Positions 34,426-43,775 of a stretch of 64,000 nucleotides of DNA are shown piece by piece. The position numbers were made by a program, and so were the translations under genes. Below the pieces are notes generated by a model. The model did not search any database and was not told where the DNA came from. It saw nothing but the letters and a program-made list of their open reading frames with translations. Source of the DNA: Acidimicrobiaceae bacterium (lineage in GTDB: Bacteria; Actinomycetota; Acidimicrobiia; Acidimicrobiales; UBA8592); the NCBI GenBank assembly GCA_024641655.1, contig JAHECR010000010.1, positions 1 through 64,000 of the forward strand, in the 5' to 3' direction. Every line of letters begins with the position of its first letter. The first letter of the stretch is position 1.

Positions 34426-35291
34426 TCTACGAAGTCGCCCACAGCACGCGCTACGAGTACGACGCGCCGGTCACGGTGAGCTATGCCGACGTTCACCAGC
34501 TGCCCGACGACGCCGACGGCCAGATCTGTCTGAGCCGCTCCATCGAGTCGAGCCCCGCTGCGGAGCATTACCGTGAGCGCCGGGACTACTTCGGGAACCT
34601 CGTCGCGCAGCTCGAGATCCGCGAGGCCCATACGACGCTGGTGGTCACCAGCGCCAGTGTGGTGGACACCTCCGGGAGGCCCACGACGTTCCCCGCCGAG
34701 GCGCTCCTCCCCTGGGAGGATCACCTCGTGGTACGGCGCCCCGGCGACGACCTCATGGCGGTCGAGCTCAGCCTCGACTCACCGCTGGTGGCGAGGTCGC
34801 CGGAGCTCGCCACCTATGCCCATCGGTCGTTCGCTCCCGGTATTTCGTTGGCCACCGCGCTCGGCGACCTGAACAGCCGGATCCACGGCGACTTCGTCTT
34901 CGATGCCGAAGCCACCGACATCGAGACCCCGCTCGACGAGGTCCTACGGACACGCCGGGGCGTCTGCCAGGACTTCGCTCACGTGCTGATCGGCTGTCTG
35001 CGATCGACCGGTCTCGCTGCCGGCTATGTGAGCGGATACCTGGAGACCGACCCCCCGCCCGGGCAGGAGCGTTTGACGGGAGCCGACCGCACGCATGCCT
35101 GGGTGGGCGTCCATCTCGGCGGAACGAGGTTCGTCGGTATCGACCCGACCAACGACCAGGTTGCCGGACCGCGGTACATCACCGCAGCGCGCGGTCGTGA
35201 CTACGGCGACGTCCCGCCCCTGAAGGGCGTGATCTTCACCGACGCCGAGGAGAGCACCCTCACCGTGGCCGTGGACGTTTCCCCTCGTTGA
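34422..35291 (+). CDS. Transglutaminase-like cysteine protease (COG1305)
   Basis: The 289-residue protein has the N-terminal bacterial transglutaminase region (residues about 1-85, HSTRYEYDAPVTVSYADVHQ) and a core with Cys182 (RGVCQDFAH), His225 (THAWVGV) and Asp241 (GIDPTND). These form an intact papain-like triad, so it could cleave or form peptide/isopeptide bonds. No signal peptide is visible. It ends the rightward three-gene operon. Confidence 0.9.
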   Translation: MIYEVAHSTRYEYDAPVTVSYADVHQLPDDADGQICLSRSIESSPAAEHYRERRDYFGNLVAQLEIREAHTTLVVTSASVVDTSGRPTTFPAEALLPWEDHLVVRRPGDDLMAVELSLDSPLVARSPELATYAHRSFAPGISLATALGDLNSRIHGDFVFDAEATDIETPLDEVLRTRRGVCQDFAHVLIGCLRSTGLAAGYVSGYLETDPPPGQERLTGADRTHAWVGVHLGGTRFVGIDPTNDQVAGPRYITAARGRDYGDVPPLKGVIFTDAEESTLTVAVDVSPR

Positions 35292-35382
35292 CGAGCCAGC
35301 GACGCCGTCCCGGGCAGCCCGGGGTGCACGTCGAGACGGGGTGCACTCGACATGGTGCAGCGGGGTCGCCCGCCGCAGTGAG

Positions 35383-36303
35383 TCAGTTGAGCGAGGCGCC
35401 CATGGCTTCGACGAGATGCGGGCCCCGCGGCGCCAGCACTTCCTCGGTGCGGGGGTCGACGCCCCAATTCTCGGTGAAGAGATCGAGGTCGGGGCGCAGC
35501 GTCTCGAGCACCGCAGCGGCCTGGTCGGCGGTCGGGGTCGTCCATCGCTCGATCTGGTCGGCCAGTTCCCTGATGGTTGCACCGACGCGAGGGTGGTCGA
35601 TGGCGAGCGCCTCCACCATGTCCGGCAGGGTGCCGTACCGGTGCAGGTAGCGCTCCCAGTGGATGCCGTTGATCCCTGCATCGGCGGTGAACGACTGGAG
35701 AATCGAGGCCTTGTGCATCGTTGCGGAGTTCTGCGGGCCGGGGTCGCGGAACTCGAAGAACGGGTTGACGCCGACGAAGTCACAGACGCGGCGAGCCGTG
35801 CCTCGGATGTCGGAGCAGATCTCGGCGTAGGTGAGCACCAGGATTCTGTCGCGCCCGAAGACGGCCTCGTATGGCATCAGCTGCAGGCGGTAGTTCGAGA
35901 TGAAGACCGCCTGCGGGTTCACGCCGTGTTCGATCGAATGGCCGAACCAACCCCGAGCGATTGCGTGCACGTAGTGGGACTTGATGCGGTCGACCGGGTT
36001 GCGGACGACATAGACGAATCGGAAGTCGCCGTCGACATTGCAGGCATTGAAAGCCGCCGTGGGGTTCATCGGCAGCTTGGTGTAGTTGGTCGAAGCCTCG
36101 AGCAGGACCTGGTTGGGACGGTCGGCGGCGTCCCACAGCGTCCGGTACTGATCGAGGCCGGCGCTGTACTGCGCGGGGTCGTTGAGGAAGTTCGGTTCCT
36201 TGTCCCGGGGCCGGGCGATGTCGGGGTGCTGGCACAGCGCGGCATAGAGCGCGGTGGTGCCGCACTTCATCGCGCCGAGGATGACGGCGTAGCGATCGGA
36301 CAT
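35383..36303 (-). CDS. PAPS-dependent sulfotransferase
   Basis: The 306-residue enzyme has the 5'-phosphosulfate loop GAMKCGTTALY (near residue 10) and the 3'-phosphate motif RNPVDRIKSHY (near residue 101). It would transfer sulfate from PAPS to a hydroxyl or amine of a glycan, lipid or small molecule. The ATG at 36303 has an AAGGGA site; a longer start at 36363 is possible. It converges on the transglutaminase operon, with no proof of a shared pathway. Confidence 0.88.
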   Translation of the reverse strand: MSDRYAVILGAMKCGTTALYAALCQHPDIARPRDKEPNFLNDPAQYSAGLDQYRTLWDAADRPNQVLLEASTNYTKLPMNPTAAFNACNVDGDFRFVYVVRNPVDRIKSHYVHAIARGWFGHSIEHGVNPQAVFISNYRLQLMPYEAVFGRDRILVLTYAEICSDIRGTARRVCDFVGVNPFFEFRDPGPQNSATMHKASILQSFTADAGINGIHWERYLHRYGTLPDMVEALAIDHPRVGATIRELADQIERWTTPTADQAAAVLETLRPDLDLFTENWGVDPRTEEVLAPRGPHLVEAMGASLN

Positions 36304-36407
36304 GTCCCTTGCATCGGCAGCACCGGGCCCGACATGAGTCGTTCGGCCCATACGCGTCGTCATTGGTGCAAGGCACCTCGTCGACGAGGTCGTGGCGGGT
36401 CGATGAC

Positions 36408-37070
36408 TCAGCGGGTGTCGAGATCGATGGTCATGGTGACGACGCCGGCGTTGGTGGTGGTCGTCACCAGATGGTTGCCGGCGATCGACTGGGGTGCTTC
36501 GAAGGATGCCGCGAGGAGGGCGCTGATCTGCTCCGGGGACAGCGAGGCGTCGGGGACGAGCGCCCAGGTGACCGCTTCGCCGACCGCCGACAGCGTGGCG
36601 TAGAGAAGGCCGGGGGGCTCCTCGGCGGTCAACAGGCTCGGGTCGGCGACGATGCGGATGCGACGCAGTTCACCAGTGCCGGGAACCTCTGCGGTCACCG
36701 CCATGAGCGCAGGTGTTCCCGATGGCGCGGCCCGACGCAGCAACAGGTCGCCGTCGGGGCCGCTTCGCCTGGCGCCTGCGAACATCCCGGCGAACGCGTC
36801 GCCAAGGGCGTTGGGGTGTGCCGCGACTCGTTCGTCGAAGGCGGTGACGAACGTCGCGAACGTATACGACGCGCCCGGCACGATCTCCGCGCCACCGCCC
36901 GACGGCGTCGGCGCATCGGCCACCGTTGCGCTGTTGCGAGGGTCCCGCAGGGCGGCAGCGCCCCCACACGCGAGCGAGAGCGCGACGATCGCGCCCGTGA
37001 CCGATGCCGCCTTTCGATGGCGCGGGGTGGTGGCAGTGCCGTGACGCGGTTGGTGGCGACGGGCGATCAG
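36408..37070 (-). CDS. Exported hypothetical protein, start uncertain (possible CTG)
   Basis: The frame encodes about 220 residues with a basic N-terminus, a hydrophobic stretch (VTGAIVALSLACGG) and a folded domain to 36408. It looks like an exported protein, possibly a lipoprotein with a poor lipobox. No ATG, GTG or TTG lies between the Lrp gene and the hydrophobic stretch; a CTG at 37070 overlaps the Lrp stop as CTGA and is the best candidate. I do not recognise the domain. Confidence 0.6.
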   Translation of the reverse strand: MIARRHQPRHGTATTPRHRKAASVTGAIVALSLACGGAAALRDPRNSATVADAPTPSGGGAEIVPGASYTFATFVTAFDERVAAHPNALGDAFAGMFAGARRSGPDGDLLLRRAAPSGTPALMAVTAEVPGTGELRRIRIVADPSLLTAEEPPGLLYATLSAVGEAVTWALVPDASLSPEQISALLAASFEAPQSIAGNHLVTTTTNAGVVTMTIDLDTR

Positions 37071-37555
37071 CGCGTCCCCCAGCTGTATGTCTGCTTCACG
37101 AGTCGCAGGTAGGTCATGATCTCGACGTCGGTGACCCCGTCGATGGACCGGATGGAGTCGTTGACGATCGTCAACAGGTCCTCGTTGTCGGCGGCGACGA
37201 CCTCGGCAAGGACGTCGTAGCGTCCTGCGCACAAGATGACGTACTCGGCGATCTCGTACCCCGCGATCGTCTCGGCGACAGTGCGGGCGTCGCCACTGAC
37301 GTTCATGCCGATCATCGCCTGGACGCTGAACCCCAGCATCGTGGGGTCGGTGACCGCCACGACCTGCATCACCCCACTGTCGATGAGGCGCTGGACCCGC
37401 TGCCGCGTCGCGGCCTGCGAGAGCCCGACACGCGGCCCGAGCTGGGCATAGCTCACTCGGCCGTCGATCTGCAGCTCCCGCACGATGACCTTGTCGATGT
37501 CGTCGAGGGGGGCCTGGCGCCGACGGGGCCCCTGCTGCTCACGCCGCTGTGCCAT
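37067..37555 (-). CDS. Lrp/AsnC-family regulator
   Basis: The 162-residue protein has an N-terminal helix-turn-helix (residues about 20-60, GRVSYAQLGPRVGLSQAATR) and a C-terminal RAM/ligand domain (about 75-155). Such regulators usually respond to amino acids and bind near their own promoter. It is followed with overlap by the exported-protein gene. The polyamine transporter operon lies just upstream on the same strand, so it could be a target. Confidence 0.9.
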   Translation of the reverse strand: MAQRREQQGPRRRQAPLDDIDKVIVRELQIDGRVSYAQLGPRVGLSQAATRQRVQRLIDSGVMQVVAVTDPTMLGFSVQAMIGMNVSGDARTVAETIAGYEIAEYVILCAGRYDVLAEVVAADNEDLLTIVNDSIRSIDGVTDVEIMTYLRLVKQTYSWGTR

Positions 37556-37638
37556 CGTGTCCCGTTCGCTCGGCGACCAACATCGCCGGTCATGGTAGGC
37601 CGAACGTGCCCACGGGCCCGACCGCTCTGCGGTTCGGT

Positions 37639-37788
37639 GTCGACGGGTTCGACGCGGTGCCTTCTGGCGTCGACGGGTTCGACGCGGTGCCTTCTGGCGT
37701 CGACGGGTTCGACGCGGTGCCTTCTGGCGTCGACGGGTTCGACGCGGTGCCTACTGGAGTCGGCCGGTGCGACTTCGTGCCCACTGGA
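37639..37788. repeat. 30-bp tandem repeat, five units
   Basis: The unit GTCGACGGGTTCGACGCGGT + GCCTTCTGGC is repeated exactly three times (37639-37728), a fourth unit (37729-37758) differs at two bases and a fifth (37759-37788) is more diverged. The last two units overlap the 3' end of the potC-like gene at 37751. There are no spacers. Confidence 0.93.
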
Positions 37789-38599
37789 GCAGCGCGCCGG
37801 CGACGATCACGCCGATGGTGACGAGGAGCACGAGCGTCGCCAACACGTTGATCTGTGGCGGCGTGCCGTTGCGCGACCCCCCGAAGACCTGCAATGGGAA
37901 CGTGTTGCGAGACCCGGCCGTGAAGAACGTGATGATGAAGTCGTCCATCGAGAGTGCGAACGACAGAAGTCCTGCGGCGATGATGCCCGGGACGATGAGC
38001 GGGAAGGTCACGGTTGCGAAGGTGCGCATCGGGCCGGCGCCGAGGTCCATGGCGGCGTCCTCGAGGTTCCAGTCGAAGCCACGAAGGCGCGCCTTCACCG
38101 TGAGGGCGACGAAGCTGACCGAGAACATCACGTGCGCGATCCAGATGGTCGTGGCCCCGCGATCGAGCCCCCATCCGAGGAAGAGGTTCGCGAGCGATGC
38201 CCCGAGCACGATCTCGGGTGTCGTGAGCGGGAGCACCAGAAGCAGGTTGATCGTCGCGCTGCCTCGGAAGCGGTACCGCGCGAGAGCGAGGGCGATGAGG
38301 GCGCCGAAGAGCGTGGCGACGACGGTGGACAGCGCGGCGATCCGCAGGCTGTAGAACATCGCGTCACGGAGCTCTTCGATGGCGAAGGGATGACGCCAGT
38401 TGTCCAGCGTGAACTCCTGCCAGACGAGGTTGAAACGGCCCTTGGGCTTGTTGAAGCTGAACACCACGATGACGAAGACGGGTGCAAACAGGTAGACGAA
38501 CCCGAGCACGGCGTAGACCGTGAGCAGGATCCGGCCGACAGGCCGTCGTCGGCGGCGCCGCGCCCGTGTCGTCGGGAGCGCTTCGATCGCCGTGCTCAC
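37751..38599 (-). CDS. potC: Polyamine ABC transporter permease, PotC type
   Basis: The 282-residue membrane protein has about six transmembrane helices and the cytoplasmic EAA-type loop (EDAAMDLGAGPMRTFATVTFP, near residue 165, within the ATPase-docking region). It pairs with the upstream permease and PotA. The GTG start overlaps the preceding stop by GTGA. The 3' end runs into the 30-bp repeat array, suggesting the last codons came from repeat growth. Confidence 0.85.
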   Translation of the reverse strand: MSTAIEALPTTRARRRRRRPVGRILLTVYAVLGFVYLFAPVFVIVVFSFNKPKGRFNLVWQEFTLDNWRHPFAIEELRDAMFYSLRIAALSTVVATLFGALIALALARYRFRGSATINLLLVLPLTTPEIVLGASLANLFLGWGLDRGATTIWIAHVMFSVSFVALTVKARLRGFDWNLEDAAMDLGAGPMRTFATVTFPLIVPGIIAAGLLSFALSMDDFIITFFTAGSRNTFPLQVFGGSRNGTPPQINVLATLVLLVTIGVIVAGALLQWARSRTGRLQ

Positions 38600-39477
38600 A
38601 CTGTCAGCCCCTCGGTACCGAGGAACATCGCGTAGACCGTCACGGCGGCGGTGATGATGGCCATCAGCACGAAAGCGATCGCCGCGGCCACGGGGTAGTT
38701 GAGCTGCACCAGGAACTGGTCCTGGACGACGTTGCCGATGAGGGTGGTCCGGCTGTTTCCGCCGAGGATCGCGGAGTTCACGAAGTCACCGGCGGCGGGG
38801 ATGAAGGTCAACAACGTGCCCGCGAAGACGCCAGGCATCGACAAGGGCAGGACGACGCGGCGAAAGGCCTCCCTGGGACTCGCGTAGAGATCGCCGGCGG
38901 CATCGAGGAGGCGCAGGTCGATCTTCTCGAGACTCACGTACAGGGGGAGGATCATGAAGGGCAGGAAGTTGTAGGTGAGCCCGCCGATGACCGCGACGCT
39001 TGTATTGAGCAGCCGGTAGTCGCCCGGGATGAGGTGGAGCGCCTGGAGCGTCGAGAGTACGGGGCCGTCGTCGGCGAGGATGTTCTGCCACGCCAGGGTG
39101 CGGATCAGATAGGACGTGAAGAACGGCAGGATCACCAGACCCAGGAGCCGGTTGCGCCACGCCCCGCCGTAGCGCGCGATGAAGAACGCGAGTGGATAGC
39201 CGATCAGCAGGCACAGCACGGTGGCGGTCGCCGCGTAGACGAATGACCGCGTGAACTGGGTCCCGTACTCACGAAAGGCCGTGTCGAAGTTCGACCATTC
39301 CCACGAGAAGTCCATCTCCCCGGTGAACCGGTTCACGCGGCGCGACAGTGCCGTGCGGCCGAGGAAGAACATCGGTACCAGGAAGAACAGGATCAGCCAG
39401 ATGAGACCGGGGCTGAGCAACCCATAGGGGGCGAGGCCACCGGATTTCGGGCCGCGGTCGGTGGCCTCGCCTGCCAT
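38596..39477 (-). CDS. potB: Polyamine ABC transporter permease, PotB type
   Basis: The 293-residue protein has about six transmembrane helices, a large periplasmic loop (about residues 45-75, WSNFDTAFREYG) and the permease EAA loop (LDAAGDLYASPREAFRRVVLP, near residue 190). It starts with ATG 4 bp after the substrate-binding protein stop and overlaps potC. Confidence 0.85.
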   Translation of the reverse strand: MAGEATDRGPKSGGLAPYGLLSPGLIWLILFFLVPMFFLGRTALSRRVNRFTGEMDFSWEWSNFDTAFREYGTQFTRSFVYAATATVLCLLIGYPLAFFIARYGGAWRNRLLGLVILPFFTSYLIRTLAWQNILADDGPVLSTLQALHLIPGDYRLLNTSVAVIGGLTYNFLPFMILPLYVSLEKIDLRLLDAAGDLYASPREAFRRVVLPLSMPGVFAGTLLTFIPAAGDFVNSAILGGNSRTTLIGNVVQDQFLVQLNYPVAAAIAFVLMAIITAAVTVYAMFLGTEGLTV

Positions 39478-39481
39478 GGCC

Positions 39482-40696
39482 CTAGAGCCCCTGGATCTCC
39501 GCGAAGCGCTCGTCGAACAGCGCTTCCTGCTCGTCGCTGAGAGGACCCCAGCTCTGGGTGTTCGACAAGGTGGTCGGGAACATCAGGTCGCTGTCGGCGA
39601 GAGCAGCGATCGCGGGGTCGTCGGACTTGCGGAGCTCGTCGCGGACTCCCTGGACCGGCGGCATATACCCAACGTAGGCGGCGATCCTCGCTGCGTTCAC
39701 GGGGTCGTACACGTAGTTCATCCATTGGGCCGCTTCGTCGATGTGCCGGCAGTTGCGGGGGATGACCATGACGTCTGACCACAACGTCGAGCCGCTCTCG
39801 GGCACCACGAACCGCAGGTCGGGGTTGTCGAGTGCGAGCTGGGCCACGTCACCGGACCACGCCACGTTGGCCCAGAAGTTCCCATCGATCAGGTCGTCCT
39901 GGTAGTCGTTGCCGGTGAACGCTCGGATCTGCCCGTCGTTTGCGGCTTTCTCGATGATCTCGAATGCCTCGGCGGCGTCGTCGAAGGTCGCGTTGGCGAG
40001 GGTCTTGCCGGTGTACATCATCCAGAGCCCGACGGTGTCGCGCATCTCGGTGAGCATGCCGATGCGGCCCTTGAACGCCGGGTCCAGCAGGTCGTCCATG
40101 CTCTTGAGCTCACGGCCCGTCTTGGCGATGTTGTACGCGATCCCGGCGACGCCGCTCTGCCAAGGGAGGCTGTAGGCCCCTGTGGGGTCCCAGGAGGGCT
40201 TTTGGAGGTCGGGCACCAGATTCGCGGCGTTCGGGATCTGGTCGAGAGGCAGCGGTTCGACCCAGCACAGGTCGATCAGGCGCGCCGCCATCCAGAACGT
40301 GGGGGCGATGACGTCAGCGTCGATCACCTTGCCCGAGTTCAGCTCGGGCTGGATCTTGGCGAAATAGCTGATGTTGTCGTTGATCTCCTCGGTGTAGGTG
40401 AAGTCCAGCCCGCTCGAGGTCGCGAACAGGTCGACGGTCTCGTCGTCGATGTACAACGGCCAGTTGGCGAACTTCAGCTTGCCGTCGGCTGCTTGTGCGG
40501 CGCCGCTCGGTCCGCACGCTCCGGTTCCGGGCGTCGGCGTTGGCGTGGCCGCGGACGTGTCGCCATCGCCGCAGGCGGCGAGCAGGGCCGGTGCCAGAGC
40601 GAATCCGCCGAGCGCCAACCCGCTGCGACCGAGGAAACGTCGACGGGTCAGGCGGGGGTCGCCGGGACGGGGCAGGAACAGCGGGTTGTCGGCCAA
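39482..40696 (-). CDS. potD: Polyamine-type ABC transporter substrate-binding protein, Tat/lipoprotein
   Basis: The product of about 404 residues has a Tat signal (RRRFLG) with a lipobox (LLAAC, near residue 38). The mature part begins KFANWPLYIDDETVD, the PotD-like hallmark, and is a two-lobed binding protein. The TTG at 40696 is preferred because an AAGGAG site lies 8 bp upstream on the minus strand; longer ATG starts at 40741 and 40768 lack one. Spermidine/putrescine is the family substrate; the actual one is unproven. Confidence 0.85.
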   Translation of the reverse strand: MADNPLFLPRPGDPRLTRRRFLGRSGLALGGFALAPALLAACGDGDTSAATPTPTPGTGACGPSGAAQAADGKLKFANWPLYIDDETVDLFATSSGLDFTYTEEINDNISYFAKIQPELNSGKVIDADVIAPTFWMAARLIDLCWVEPLPLDQIPNAANLVPDLQKPSWDPTGAYSLPWQSGVAGIAYNIAKTGRELKSMDDLLDPAFKGRIGMLTEMRDTVGLWMMYTGKTLANATFDDAAEAFEIIEKAANDGQIRAFTGNDYQDDLIDGNFWANVAWSGDVAQLALDNPDLRFVVPESGSTLWSDVMVIPRNCRHIDEAAQWMNYVYDPVNAARIAAYVGYMPPVQGVRDELRKSDDPAIAALADSDLMFPTTLSNTQSWGPLSDEQEALFDERFAEIQGL

Positions 40697-40792
40697 CGGG
40701 GTGTCTCCTTCACGATGGATGGTGGTGGTGGTGGGGTCCATTGCCCTTGCCCGAGTGGGCGCGGCCAAGGAGTGGAAAGCGCTACGCGAGGC

Positions 40793-41926
40793 TCAGCTCG
40801 CGCCGGCGACCTGGCGTTGTCGCTCGACGTTGGTGGCCGCACTGCTGGTGGCGGACGGCAGGACGAGCCCGGCCGGGGCGCTCCAGCTCGCCCAGACGCT
40901 CTCACCGGCACGGGGCAGTTCGGCGTGGCCCTCGATGGCGAGGTTGGCGACGACTTCCGAGCCGTCGTCGGCCACGCCGGAGAGCCGCACGACGGGTCCC
41001 TGGAACACCAGGTCGGTGACGATGACCTGCACGGCCACGCGTCGGTCGGGACGGTCGGTCCCGACCGTGATGCGTTCGGGGCGAACCATCAGCGTCGCCG
41101 GCCCCGGGCGTGTGGTGTCGGGTGCCGATGCCTTCAGCGTCGTCCCGAGCACCGAGACCGTTGCCTGGCCCTCGACGACGGTCTCCACCCGGGTGGGCCA
41201 CAGGTTCGCCTGGCCGATGAAGCCGGCGACGAACTCGGTGGCGGGACGGTCGTAGATCTCGACGGGAGTGCCGATCTGGTCGACGCGACCCTCGTTCATC
41301 ACCGCGATGCGGTCGCTCATCGTGAGCGCCTCTTCTTGGTCGTGGGTGACGTAGATGAAGGTGATCCCGACCTCGCGCTGGATGCGCTTGAGTTCGAGTT
41401 GCATGACCTGGCGAAGTTTGAGATCGAGGGCACCGAGCGGCTCGTCGAGCAGCAACGCCGCGGGGTAGTTGACCAGGGCGCGCGCCAACGCGACGCGCTG
41501 CTGCTGGCCACCGGACAGCTGGCTCGGGCGGCGGCCGGCGAGGTCACCGAGTCGAACCACCTCGAGCATCTCGTTGCATCGGCGCGCGACCTCGGCCCTG
41601 TCGAGCCGAGCGCTCCGTGGGCCGAACGCAACGTTGTCCCACACGGTCATGTGCGGGAAGAGCGCGTAGTGCTGGAACACCGTGTTGACATTGCGTTTGT
41701 AGGGCGGCGTCGTGGAGACGTCGACCCCTTCGAGACGGATCTGGCCCGAGCTTGGTTGCTCGAAGCCGGCGATCATCCGAAGCGTGGTGGTCTTGCCGCA
41801 TCCCGACGGGCCGAGCATGGAGAAGAACTCACCCGGCGCGATCGAAAAATGGGCATCTTGCACCGCGGCGAACGCGCCGAAGTGCTTGGTCACGTGCTGG
41901 AGCTCGATCACCGGGGGAATGCTCAC
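40793..41926 (-). CDS. potA: Polyamine ABC transporter ATP-binding protein
   Basis: The 377-residue ATPase has Walker A (GPSGCGKTT, near residue 43), the ABC signature ([15 protein letters not shown], near 140), Walker B ([11 protein letters not shown], near 160) and a C-terminal TOBE domain (about 285-370) as in PotA/MalK-type importers. The GTG at 41926 gives the canonical N-terminus; the frame starts at 41959. It is the first gene of the transporter operon. Confidence 0.88.
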   Translation of the reverse strand: MSIPPVIELQHVTKHFGAFAAVQDAHFSIAPGEFFSMLGPSGCGKTTTLRMIAGFEQPSSGQIRLEGVDVSTTPPYKRNVNTVFQHYALFPHMTVWDNVAFGPRSARLDRAEVARRCNEMLEVVRLGDLAGRRPSQLSGGQQQRVALARALVNYPAALLLDEPLGALDLKLRQVMQLELKRIQREVGITFIYVTHDQEEALTMSDRIAVMNEGRVDQIGTPVEIYDRPATEFVAGFIGQANLWPTRVETVVEGQATVSVLGTTLKASAPDTTRPGPATLMVRPERITVGTDRPDRRVAVQVIVTDLVFQGPVVRLSGVADDGSEVVANLAIEGHAELPRAGESVWASWSAPAGLVLPSATSSAATNVERQRQVAGAS

Positions 41927-42272
41927 CAGGGGGACCCCTCTCGTTCGAGAAGAAATCATACGGCTACCAGCATTTCACTCGTATTCGTAGACCAAAACGA
42001 CGGAAACAAGTGCAAGATGAGGTGACTTCAGAAGAAATCACCGTGGTGTCGAAGTCGGAGTGGCGCGATCGTTCGCTCTCGGGCCGCCTGACGAACCCTG
42101 TGGGTGTCGGGCCGGCACGGCTCGGGGTCCCAGCGCACGGTCCGACCACTCTCCAGCACATCGATTCGCTGTCCGTTGCCCCGACGGCAGTGGTTCGCGC
42201 GCTACATTGCGCGCGACAACGACGAAACCGTTGGCACCGGGCCGAACGGCGAGCGTTTCTGGAGCGTCCAGC
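41927..42272. promoter_or_regulatory. Divergent control region of the polyamine genes
   Basis: This 346-bp region separates potA from the oxidoreductase gene. The 11-mer AGAAGAAATCA occurs at 41948-41958 and 42030-42040, in an AT-richer patch. These could be regulator-binding sites. The upstream part of the oxidoreductase frame (42060-42272) has no coding support. Confidence 0.5.
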
Positions 42273-43712
42273 GTGAGCGCCATGCATCGACCGATGCCAC
42301 CGGTCCCCGGGTCCGAGCGCCGCGCCGCGGCCGCGGTTGCCGATGCCGAGCCGGTGCCGTACTGGCATGACCGGCTCCGACCACAGGTCGACCGATCACC
42401 CGTCGCCGGTTCCGCACACGCTGATCTGGTAGTGGTGGGCGGCGGCTTCACCGGATTGTGGGCTGCCCTCCTGGCCAAGGAGTCACAGCCGCAGCGCCAG
42501 ATCGTGGTGCTCGAGGGCGAGCGCATCGCGCACGGTGCGACCGGCCGCAACGGAGGCTTCATCGACGCCTCGCTGACGCATGGGCTCGAGAACGGAATCC
42601 GGCACTGGCCCGGCGAGATCGCGGCGTTGTTGCGCCTGGGCGACGCGTCGTGGGATGCCCTGATCGACACGATCACGCGCTACGCGATCCCCGCAGCCTT
42701 CGAGCCGGTCGGCGCGATCGAGGTGGCGCTGGAACCGTGGCAGGTGGCGAAGCTCGAACTCAGTGCGCGGCTGCATGAGAACTACGGCCGACACGCCGAG
42801 GTGTTGGGTAGGGAGCAGGTGCAACAAGAGGTGGCGTCGGCCACCTACCTCGCCGGTGTCTGGCACCGGACCGGCCGGGGCCTCGTCGACCCGGTGGGGC
42901 TGGCCGACGGTCTGGCTGCCGCGGCCGAGTCGCTAGGGGTCGTGATCCACGAGCGGTCGCCGGTGTCCGCCATCGAAGTCCACGGTGCCGGGGTGAGGGT
43001 CGACACGCCGGACGGTCAGTACTGCACCAACCGGGTCGTGTTGGCCACGAACGCGTACCGACCCCCGATAGCAGGGCCGCGTCGGTACGTCGCGCCGGTG
43101 TACGACTACGTGCTCGTCACCGAGCCCCTGCGGGCCGATCAGACCGCTGCGCTGAGGTGGCGGAACCGCCAGGGGGTGAGCGAAGCGGGGAACCAGTTCC
43201 ACTACTACCGCCTCACGCCGGACAACCGGATCCTCTGGGGTGGCTATGACGCGCTCTACCACTTCGGCAATCGCGTGGACGAAGCGCTGGCGCAGTGCGA
43301 CGCCAGCCACCAACGGCTCGCCGGGCGGTTCCTGGAGACGTTCCCCGAGCTCGATGGCATCCGGTTCACCCATCGGTGGGGCGGCCCGATCGCGACCACC
43401 AGTCGGTTCACCGCCGCGTTCGGCACGTCCCACGGGGGGCGGGTTTCGTGGGCTGCCGGCTACACGGGCCTCGGGGTGGCGGCGAGCCGCTTTGGCGCCC
43501 AAGTGGCCCTGGACCTGCTCGAAGGCGACGAGACCGAGCGAACCCGAACGTCCATGGTGCGTCGCAAGCCGTTCCCGTTTCCCCCCGAGCCCCTGAGGTG
43601 GGCGTCGATCGAAATGACCCGGCGAGCGATCGCCGGTGCCGATGCCGACTCCGGCCGTCGGGGCCCGTGGCTCCGACTCCTCGATCGGCTCGGGGTCGGG
43701 TTCGACTCCTGA
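42273..43712 (+). CDS. FAD-dependent amine oxidoreductase (DAO/PuuB-like)
   Basis: The 479-residue flavoprotein has the FAD Rossmann motif VVVGGGFTGLWAA (near residue 52) and the GATGRNGGF motif (near 86) of glycine oxidase/gamma-glutamylputrescine oxidase-like enzymes. The C-terminal GYTGLGVAASRFGA closes the fold. Beside a polyamine importer, oxidation of a polyamine or its glutamyl derivative is the likely job. The GTG at 42273 is preferred: a GGAG site lies 8 bp before it. The SDR gene follows. Confidence 0.85.
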   Translation: MSAMHRPMPPVPGSERRAAAAVADAEPVPYWHDRLRPQVDRSPVAGSAHADLVVVGGGFTGLWAALLAKESQPQRQIVVLEGERIAHGATGRNGGFIDASLTHGLENGIRHWPGEIAALLRLGDASWDALIDTITRYAIPAAFEPVGAIEVALEPWQVAKLELSARLHENYGRHAEVLGREQVQQEVASATYLAGVWHRTGRGLVDPVGLADGLAAAAESLGVVIHERSPVSAIEVHGAGVRVDTPDGQYCTNRVVLATNAYRPPIAGPRRYVAPVYDYVLVTEPLRADQTAALRWRNRQGVSEAGNQFHYYRLTPDNRILWGGYDALYHFGNRVDEALAQCDASHQRLAGRFLETFPELDGIRFTHRWGGPIATTSRFTAAFGTSHGGRVSWAAGYTGLGVAASRFGAQVALDLLEGDETERTRTSMVRRKPFPFPPEPLRWASIEMTRRAIAGADADSGRRGPWLRLLDRLGVGFDS

Positions 43713-43775
43713 CCGTTCGTCCTGCGACTCGCTCCCGCGCGAGGGCCGGTGGCGGGGGGGGGTACTGTCCCGGCC

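Noticed and set aside
25935-35291. RiPP or antibiotic gene cluster
   Set aside because: No precursor peptide, no transporter and no maturation leader are visible; the gene set is a conserved family found outside such clusters.
37639-37788. Tandem repeat as a CRISPR array
   Set aside because: The 30-bp units are contiguous with no spacers, and no cas genes are in the window.
37004-38635. 543-residue plus-strand frame across Lrp and potC
   Set aside because: It is the reverse of real genes in a high-GC genome and passes through the tandem repeat; no start site or domain supports it.
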